The position numbers and the translations under genes are program-made. From Bacillota bacterium (GTDB lineage Bacteria > Bacillota > Dethiobacteria > DTU022), in the NCBI GenBank assembly GCA_012727685.1, contig JAAYGO010000051.1:1-10701 (forward strand): DNA of 10,701 nucleotides, in the 5' to 3' direction. Under the pieces are notes generated by a model. It was not told where the DNA came from. It did not search any database and saw only the letters and a program-made list of their open reading frames with translations. Of this stretch, positions 6,450 through 10,701 are shown piece by piece (position 1 is the stretch's first letter; each line of letters opens with the position of its first letter).

Positions 6450-6556
6450 CCTGAATAGAGGACACTAATAGGAAGCGAGACCTGTCCAAGCGCGCCTGCG
6501 ATACCCCTACCCCAAGACCCATAGTTTCTGTAAGCACTCTTGTTTTTCCATGCCGT

Positions 6557-7498
6557 CTAGAAACCAACCAGGTTAGATAGGGCATGGATTACCACCCATG
6601 GCCATAATACTCCGGTTCGATAATAACCATAACCCCAAAAAAATGAGGTAAACATTATCGGCAGCAATGCTGATCCAAGCCTTACCGGCGAATAGGAGTA
6701 TCCGATTATGTATATGGGTATGTGACTGACAGCAAATATGAATGATGTCAGCACTATCGCTGTAACTGGATTCCCAATGGTTTTCACAAGTTGACGCTGA
6801 ATAACACCCCGAAAAAAGAATTCCTCTCCCAGCCCAGGCCAAATCAAGACAAACATAAAATTCAACAAGTTTGCTGCGGTTATACCCTTACTAAATATAA
6901 ATGCAAGCACATAAACGGCAACAAAAGGCAGCGCTGCACCGATTCTCTTTAGGTCAAATCCAAATAGCTGGGGCAATTTGCTGCCACTTTTCCACAATAT
7001 GACCACCGGAACTGCTACGTAGAGCAGGAGGTATGGCCAGCCCACAAGTCCTGTTCCCTCTAGATAATCACTATTTCCTGCCAGGTTAGCTACAATTCTT
7101 TGCCAGATTGAATTGATCCGACTCCATATGGGGATTTCCATGGTAATTACATCATGCGAGTTCATTACCTGTATTGTTAATATAAAGAGCAAAAACAGTG
7201 TCCAGACTGCTATCGAATAGAACTCACTCGATGATCTTGTATCTTCGATTAAGAGATCACTTTCCGGTTTTGACAAAATGTGGACCACATAACATGCCAA
7301 CACATAAAACACAAATCCCAACAATCCACTCCGTATGGCGTTGAACCAACTTGCCCCCAACACAAGATTGGTAGCCAGTTTGCCGAAAACAAATACTAGC
7401 GAAAAGGTTATAAAATAGGCATTTCCAAATAACATGGGCCAGAACCCATGACTTCTACTGGCAACCTGCAAACCCATACGTCTGTTCATCCTCTGCAT
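6557..7498 (-). CDS. CPBP-family intramembrane metalloprotease (Abi/CAAX-protease-like)
   Basis: Multi-pass membrane protein of 313 aa with the CPBP (Abi, Rce1-like) signature in its C-terminal half: EEFFFR with E225/E226 and R230, H259 in FAVSHIP, and H305 in VVIHALSN followed by N309. These are the residues that bind metal and activate water in the family, so it looks catalytically intact. About eight hydrophobic segments are visible, including roughly 25-46, 55-75, 95-112, 153-170, 188-203, 243-263 and 278-310. Members cleave substrates within the membrane; bacterial ones act in peptide maturation, self-immunity or protein export, and the substrate here is unknown. The start ATG at 7498 lies 4 bases after the stop of the SpoIIM-like gene, so translation is probably coupled; an ATG at 7489 is an alternative. 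The gene is AT-richer than its neighbours. The family call is firm. Confidence 0.87.
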   Translation of the reverse strand: MQRMNRRMGLQVASRSHGFWPMLFGNAYFITFSLVFVFGKLATNLVLGASWFNAIRSGLLGFVFYVLACYVVHILSKPESDLLIEDTRSSSEFYSIAVWTLFLLFILTIQVMNSHDVITMEIPIWSRINSIWQRIVANLAGNSDYLEGTGLVGWPYLLLYVAVPVVILWKSGSKLPQLFGFDLKRIGAALPFVAVYVLAFIFSKGITAANLLNFMFVLIWPGLGEEFFFRGVIQRQLVKTIGNPVTAIVLTSFIFAVSHIPIYIIGYSYSPVRLGSALLPIMFTSFFWGYGYYRTGVLWPWVVIHALSNLVGF

Positions 7499-7502
7499 CC
7501 CA

Positions 7503-8090
7503 CTACCCGACTATGGCATAAGTCTCGATTATTGCGGCCACAATCAGCATGATACAACTCAGCACGATTATACCGGTTTCAACTGCGGTGAAGGAAATAT
7601 CTTTCAATCCCCGGGTCTGTGACCACTTTTTAGCGGGAAATGTTTCTGCGATCAATAACGACTTGGGCAAAGTCACTGCACAAATTAGAGCATATGCAGT
7701 CGTTTCCCATAGCCCAATCTTTAAAAACTGCAAATTCGCCGCTCCTACACTAGTAAATGGTATCTCAAATCCATTTGAACCCGCCAGCCACCCAATCATT
7801 ACCGCTTGAATGGCTAATACTAGCAAACCCGGTGTAATCGGACCAAACCTTACAAATATATTTCCGGCTGCTAACAAAGCACATATCGATAGATTGCTGA
7901 GAATAATAAATAGAAAGGTCGACCACCACCCGCCCACGGCAGCAGTTGCTGGATCTACTATGTCAACGTTGCTCCAGGCATTCATATTGAACATATAGCT
8001 AATACCAAATACCAGCCATAATAAGAATTGAAATCCCATCCACACAAGCACACTACGTTTTACCGCACCAAATTGATAAATACTGGACAT
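7503..8090 (-). CDS. SpoIIM / DUF95-like integral membrane protein
   Basis: Membrane protein of 195 aa with about five hydrophobic segments (roughly 13-33, 57-76, 86-104, 122-142, 171-190). The order of features fits the SpoIIM (DUF95) family: ILSNLSI near 63-69, a Gly-rich FGPITPGLL, NGFE at 106-109 after the third segment, then KIGLWETTAYAL (124-135) where family members have a Pro-His-Gly-x-x-Glu motif, and a last helix ending AAIIETYAI. Classical SpoIIM is part of the engulfment machinery with SpoIID and SpoIIP, but many paralogs are unrelated to sporulation and sit beside transporters or proteases. I favour such a paralog here because of the CPBP partner, the degenerate PHG motif (GLW) and the AT-rich context. 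The ATG at 8090 has GGGAGG 10 bases upstream. The short dyad AGGTTT-T-AAACCT (8117-8129) just upstream could be an operator. Confidence 0.62.
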   Translation of the reverse strand: MSSIYQFGAVKRSVLVWMGFQFLLWLVFGISYMFNMNAWSNVDIVDPATAAVGGWWSTFLFIILSNLSICALLAAGNIFVRFGPITPGLLVLAIQAVMIGWLAGSNGFEIPFTSVGAANLQFLKIGLWETTAYALICAVTLPKSLLIAETFPAKKWSQTRGLKDISFTAVETGIIVLSCIMLIVAAIIETYAIVG

Positions 8091-8166
8091 TTACATTTTA
8101 CCTCCCAAATAATCCTAGGTTTTAAACCTCCGAAGCAAATTATCCTAATTTCTTTAATTCAAGTGA

Positions 8167-8292
8167 CAGGCCGTCAACCTGCTTGCCTTCATCGCCGGCA
8201 TCGGCGCGGTAATAACCGTAGTGATAACAGCTTCTCTGTTGGGGTGTTGGCGGGCATGTCTTTTCCATGGTATATTTTTCGACAAAAAATGA
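8167..8292 (+). pseudogene. Possible relic of a membrane-protein gene
   Basis: A 41-codon open stretch ends at TGA (8290-8292) and reads as a hydrophobic helix, LLAFIAGIGAVITVVITASLL, followed by GCWRACLFHGIFFDKK, basic at the end like a membrane-protein C-terminus. A stop (8164-8166) precedes it directly and no ATG, GTG or TTG occurs before the hydrophobic part, so it cannot be an intact gene. Its GC-rich codons contrast with the AT-rich genes to its left. It may be chance. Confidence 0.25.
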
Positions 8293-8372
8293 CGGCCTTC
8301 CTTTAAAATAAAGGCACTTTGTCGATAGCAGAGAAGTATTTTATTTTGCATTAAGATAGGGTTAGTATGGCT

Positions 8373-8416
8373 AACAGGTCTGCCTTAAAAAAATGAAAGG
8401 GGACAGACCTGTTTTT
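8373..8416 (+). repeat. Hairpin with T tract (GGGACAG-type intergenic repeat, first unit)
   Basis: AACAGGTCTG (8373-8382) pairs with CAGACCTGTT (8404-8413), with further CCTT/AAGG pairing inside, and the right arm runs into TTTTT (8412-8416). It has the form of a plus-strand intrinsic terminator, yet no plus-strand gene precedes it. The GGGGACAG core recurs in the next hairpin and GGGACA occurs a third time at 8433-8438, suggesting a dispersed, REP-like intergenic repeat. Confidence 0.5.
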
Positions 8417-8463
8417 CGATCTGCCCCATAAAGGGACACGGTTAAGTCAATTTCTAGAGAGAA

Positions 8464-8492
8464 GGGACAGGCCTTCTCATAAGGCCTGTCCC
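8464..8492 (-). terminator. Hairpin after the LysM hydrolase gene, probable terminator (second GGGACAG unit)
   Basis: GGGACAGGCCTT (8464-8475) and AAGGCCTGTCCC (8481-8492) make a perfect 12-bp stem with a 5-nt loop, only 6 bases beyond the hydrolase stop codon. On the minus strand it is followed by TTCTCTCT, U-rich but not a pure tract. It probably ends the hydrolase transcript while also belonging to the GGGACAG repeat family. Confidence 0.6.
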
Positions 8493-8498
8493 CTCACA

Positions 8499-9272
8499 TT
8501 ACCTAAAGAAAACGTGGTTGCCAATCGTGGTCGTCACCGGCTGGCTGCGCACCCACTGGTTGGTTGTCTTGGCGGGATTGTAAAAGCCGGTGGCGCCCAG
8601 CGAAGGATCGGAGCCGTTTAAAGCATCCTGCACCGCCCGGTATGCCGTCTGACTGGCGGGAAGATTGATCCGGCCATCGAGCACCGGTGAATACTGGTAA
8701 CAACCGTACTCCACTTGCAGAATGACCTCCCGCACGGTGTTGGGGTAGCGGGGGTCTTTTACCCGGTTTAAAACGGAAGCGGCGACGGCTACCTGTCCCA
8801 GGTAGGGTTCACCGGCAGCTTCGGCATGGACGAGGCGGGCAAAGAGGTCGAGGTCAGCGGCCGACAAGCTGAAGTTACCGCTGGTGGGGGGGAGTTTGTG
8901 CCCCGGATTGCTCCCTGAACCGGGAATGGTTAAGAGCTGCCCCGGATAAATCAGGGCCGGGTTGCTGATACCGCTGGCCTGGGCAATGGCGGTAACGGAG
9001 ACACCGTATTGCTGCGAAATCAGCCAGAGGGTTTCACCGGGTGCAACGCGATGCTTCCCCGGTATGATCAAGACCTGGCCCGGATAGATTAAGTAACTGC
9101 TGGGAATATTATTGGCACTGGCCACCGCATTGATGGTGGTGCCGTATTTCTGGGAGATAAGCCAGACCGATTCCCCTTTCTGCACGGTATGGGAGACCGC
9201 TGCTTCCGCGGCGCCAGCCGTCAGCAAAAGAAAGGCAAGCAGACACAACAAAACTTTACTCGTTTTCAACAA
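8499..9272 (-). CDS. Secreted LysM-LysM-SleB-type cell wall hydrolase
   Basis: Protein of 257 aa. A signal peptide (1 to about 25, ending AEA) is followed by two LysM peptidoglycan-binding modules (about 28-71 and 74-117, with QKGESVWLISQKYG and APGETLWLISQQYG at their starts and YPGQ-L-IPG at their ends), a Pro/Gly linker (118-136) and a SleB/Hydrolase_2 catalytic domain (137-257). HAEAAGE (149-155) holds the likely catalytic E151; VLNR, RYPNTVREV, YQYSPVLDGRIN, GATGFYNP and the terminal GNHVFFR match the family and the CwlJ-like paralog at 5984-6391. It should bind and cut glycan strands outside the membrane. Bacillus SleB usually carries a different wall-binding domain, so the LysM pair and the vegetative-type promoter leave open a role in growth rather than germination. 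The start is TTG at 9272, with AAGGAGG 10 bases upstream; a second TTG follows directly. It is a single-gene transcript by position. Confidence 0.93.
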   Translation of the reverse strand: MLKTSKVLLCLLAFLLLTAGAAEAAVSHTVQKGESVWLISQKYGTTINAVASANNIPSSYLIYPGQVLIIPGKHRVAPGETLWLISQQYGVSVTAIAQASGISNPALIYPGQLLTIPGSGSNPGHKLPPTSGNFSLSAADLDLFARLVHAEAAGEPYLGQVAVAASVLNRVKDPRYPNTVREVILQVEYGCYQYSPVLDGRINLPASQTAYRAVQDALNGSDPSLGATGFYNPAKTTNQWVRSQPVTTTIGNHVFFR

Positions 9273-9292
9273 TTAGCTAGAGCCTCCTTCGC

Positions 9293-9336
9293 ATTATGTT
9301 AACAAACATTATAGTTAACATAATTAAGGCTGGCAA
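9293..9336 (-). promoter_or_regulatory. Sigma-A promoter of the LysM hydrolase with inverted-repeat operator around the -10
   Basis: On the minus strand TTGCCA (9336-9331) and TATAAT (9313-9308) are separated by exactly 17 bases, a near-perfect housekeeping promoter; transcription would start near 9301. The -10 lies wholly inside the 10-nt loop of a perfect inverted repeat, ATTATGTTAAC (9293-9303) and GTTAACATAAT (9314-9324), whose half-site centres are 21 bp (two helical turns) apart. A dimeric regulator bound here would block RNA polymerase. Confidence 0.75.
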
Positions 9337-9341
9337 ACAGG

Positions 9342-9356
9342 CTCATCCGGGATGAG
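9342..9356. promoter_or_regulatory. Dyad CTCATCC-G-GGATGAG beside the -35
   Basis: Seven-base arms around one central base, 5 bp upstream of the -35 (9331-9336) of the LysM hydrolase promoter. The position would suit an activator or a second repressor. No regulator is recognised. Confidence 0.3.
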
Positions 9357-9388
9357 ATAATAAATCTGTTAAGAAGTTGTTGAGAAAT

Positions 9389-9399
9389 GTTAACATAAT
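9389..9399. promoter_or_regulatory. Third copy of the GTTAACATAAT half-site
   Basis: Identical over 11 bp to the half-site at 9314-9324 and in the same orientation, 75 bp away (about seven helical turns). With a preceding AT it also forms the palindrome ATGTTAACAT (9387-9396). It could be an auxiliary operator for cooperative or looped binding. The rest of the gap up to 9509 shows nothing definite. Confidence 0.45.
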
Positions 9400-9509
9400 T
9401 TAATTATTAGACTTTCTCGGCAGTATGGAAAAATAGGACAATCGAAAGGTCATTTCAGGAGCAAGTTAGGGTCTGCTGGCAAATGAGCTCCGGCGGGGAA
9501 GAGAAGCGA

Positions 9510-9881
9510 TCAAAATAGGATGCCGCGAATATGTTCGATTTCCTCGACCACCGGCTCTCCGGCAGGGTTTAGTTGGATGGCAATGAGGTCGAGGCGGCAT
9601 GGCATATCCCGGCCGTACTTATCCTGGAGATAATAGAGGGCCAGCTTCTTCAGTCTTCTTCCCTTGGCCGGGGTGATCGATTCCGAGGCCCGGCCTGCCC
9701 GGGTGCCGGTGCGGGTGCGCACCTCCACAAAGACGATCGTCTCACCCTCCCGGGCGACGATATCAATTTCCCCCAGGGGGCAGCGGTAATTGAGCTGCTC
9801 GATCTGGTAGCCGCTCTTTCTTAGCAAGGCCAGGGCTTCCCTTTCCCCGGCCTGGCCGGTATGGCGCCGCTGTATGGTCAC
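9510..9881 (-). CDS. yraN: YraN / UPF0102 family putative endonuclease-fold protein
   Basis: Protein of 123 aa of the UPF0102 (YraN) family, a compact Holliday-junction-resolvase-like PD-(D/E)xK fold with no settled function. Visible motifs: GERE at 12-15 in helix 1, NYRCPLGEIDIVA (31-43) with D40, and VFVEVRTR (50-57) with E53; the third position of the E-x-K motif is Arg (R55). RLDLIAI (96-102) and the terminal HIRGILF follow the family. The GTG at 9881 has GGGGGAGG 9 bases upstream and gives the usual family length. An open frame continues to 10040, but that extension overlaps the end of rnhB and matches nothing. It follows rnhB by 58 bases, the common Bacillota order, and is probably co-transcribed. 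Confidence 0.9.
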   Translation of the reverse strand: MTIQRRHTGQAGEREALALLRKSGYQIEQLNYRCPLGEIDIVAREGETIVFVEVRTRTGTRAGRASESITPAKGRRLKKLALYYLQDKYGRDMPCRLDLIAIQLNPAGEPVVEEIEHIRGILF

Positions 9882-9939
9882 GTCCGGTCGCCTCCCCCAC
9901 TGTAAATGATGAATGCCCCTGGTACCCACACCGCAGGCC

Positions 9940-10692
9940 TCAGTAGTCGAGCCGGAAAGAACGGCGGTGCTCCGGACACGGCCCGTATCTTGACAGGGCG
10001 CGGCGGTGTTCGGCCGTGGCATATCCCTTATGCCGGTCAAAACCGTAGGCCGGGTATTGGGCGTGCAGATTCATCATGATCCGGTCCCGGGTTACTTTCG
10101 CAATCACCGAGGCTGCGGCGATGGATAGGGAAAGGGCATCGCCCCCGGTAATCGCTCTCTGCTCTAGCGTGAGGCCGCGGATCGGATAGCCGTCGACCAG
10201 GACCATGCCCGGCTGCACGGGCAAGGCCGCCAGCGCCTGCCGCATCGCCTGCATCAGGGCGCCGTAGATGTTCAGCCGGTCGATCAGATCGACGGGTGCG
10301 ATGCCGACCCCCACGCCCAGCGCTTGCTGCATGATGATGCCGTATAGCCTTTCCCGGGCTCTTTCTGAAAGCTGTTTTGAGTCGTTGAGGCCGGCAATGA
10401 GCGTCCCGGGAGGCAGGATCACCGCCGCCGCAACCACAGGTCCGGCCAGCGGTCCCCTGCCGGCCTCATCCACCCCGGCCACGTGTTCAATCCCCTGTGC
10501 CCAAAGCGCCTGTTCGAAGGCCAGCATCTTATGTAAACGGGCATATTCGGCATGCTCGCGCTGCCGGCGCTGCCTGTACTTTTCCAGCAGAAGGCGCGCG
10601 CCGCGGCGCCGGTCCCTTTCAAGCTCCCGCTCCGCAGCACGGCTGAGCCGCTCGTTCCCCTCGAGATGCGCGGCGATTTCCTCCAGGGTCAT
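9940..10692 (-). CDS. rnhB: Ribonuclease HII
   Basis: RNase HII removes RNA from RNA-DNA hybrids and cuts at single ribonucleotides misinserted in DNA. The 250-aa product has a basic, helical N-terminal extension (1-70) as in Bacillus RnhB, then the catalytic core: GVDEAGRGPLAGPVVAAAV (73-91) with D75 and E76, NDSKQLSE (103-110), LVDGYPI (165-171) with D167, GGDALSLSIAAASVIAKVTRD (183-203) with D185, and the C-terminal HKGYATAEH and YGPCPEHRRSF. All four acidic catalytic residues are present. The ATG at 10692 gives MTLEEIAAHL, close to the expected family N-terminus, but only 9 bases upstream are visible, they are in frame without a stop and show no clear ribosome binding site, so a slightly longer N-terminus is possible. 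It belongs to the GC-rich right end. Confidence 0.96.
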   Translation of the reverse strand: MTLEEIAAHLEGNERLSRAAERELERDRRRGARLLLEKYRQRRQREHAEYARLHKMLAFEQALWAQGIEHVAGVDEAGRGPLAGPVVAAAVILPPGTLIAGLNDSKQLSERARERLYGIIMQQALGVGVGIAPVDLIDRLNIYGALMQAMRQALAALPVQPGMVLVDGYPIRGLTLEQRAITGGDALSLSIAAASVIAKVTRDRIMMNLHAQYPAYGFDRHKGYATAEHRRALSRYGPCPEHRRSFRLDY

Positions 10693-10701
10693 CTGCTCAA
10701 A

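Larger units (their letters stand above)
8091..8498. other. 408-bp gene-poor spacer with possible relic frame and two hairpins
   Basis: The left part (8091-8160) is AT-rich leader of the SpoIIM-like gene, with the AGGTTTTAAACCT dyad at 8117-8129. At about 8163 the composition turns GC-rich and a 41-codon open stretch without a start codon begins (8167-8289). From 8290 to 8370 I see nothing definite. Two hairpins sharing a GGGACAG motif fill 8373-8492. No tRNA, CRISPR array or complete gene was seen. Confidence 0.6.

Noticed and set aside
6388..6585. 65-codon minus-strand frame between the CPBP and CwlJ-like genes
   Set aside because: It overlaps the end of the protease gene and the putative promoter and dyad, shows no domain and lacks a convincing ribosome binding site.
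8154..8351. 65-codon minus-strand frame in the gene-poor spacer
   Set aside because: Its product is low in recognisable structure; the hydrophobic plus-strand stretch in the same place is the more protein-like reading, and even that lacks a start.
9882..10040. 53-residue N-terminal extension of YraN
   Set aside because: It overlaps the 3' end of rnhB and has no family match; the internal GTG at 9881 has a strong Shine-Dalgarno and gives the normal length.

Overview
The window looks like chromosomal DNA of an endospore-forming, anaerobic-type Bacillota (class Clostridia, perhaps a Peptococcaceae/Pelotomaculum-like lineage). This is inferred from gene content: three ATP-grasp proteins of the YheC/YheD spore-coat-associated family, two cell-wall hydrolases of the SleB/CwlJ family, a SpoIIM-like membrane protein, and the rnhB-yraN housekeeping pair. 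AAGGAGG-type ribosome binding sites and frequent GTG/TTG starts agree. The genus cannot be fixed from sequence alone.

Layout. At 1-447 (+) is the C-terminal end of an acyl-CoA synthetase/AMP-ligase. It converges on a secreted M23 zinc endopeptidase with an Ig-like tail (534-1520, -). Next is a minus-strand operon read GNAT acetyltransferase (4587-4108), YheC/D-type ATP-grasp protein (4095-2926), second YheC/D-type protein (2910-1765), ended by a perfect 12-bp stem terminator at 1688-1725. A third YheC/D-type gene (4758-5873, +) diverges from this operon and carries a sporulation-type -10 (CATATAGTA). It converges on a small signal-less CwlJ-like hydrolase (6391-5984, -), with a 20-bp perfect palindrome between them.

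From about 6400 to 8160 the DNA is visibly AT-richer and holds a two-gene minus-strand membrane operon: a SpoIIM/DUF95-like protein and a CPBP-family intramembrane protease. A 408-bp gene-poor spacer follows (8091-8498) with a possible relic reading frame and two hairpins sharing a GGGACAG motif. Then comes a secreted double-LysM SleB-type hydrolase (9272-8499, -), whose near-consensus sigma-A promoter is embedded in an inverted repeat. The right end is GC-rich: yraN (9881-9510) and rnhB (10692-9940), both minus.

Functionally, the centre reads as a spore-envelope/cell-wall neighbourhood: coat-associated ATP-grasp enzymes with an acetyltransferase, two cortex-lytic-type enzymes probably used at different times (one with a mother-cell-like -10, one with a vegetative-type promoter), and an M23 endopeptidase. 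The most interesting leads are the YheC/D + GNAT cluster as a possible uncharacterised coat-modification system, and the inverted-repeat operator enclosing the -10 box of the LysM hydrolase promoter.
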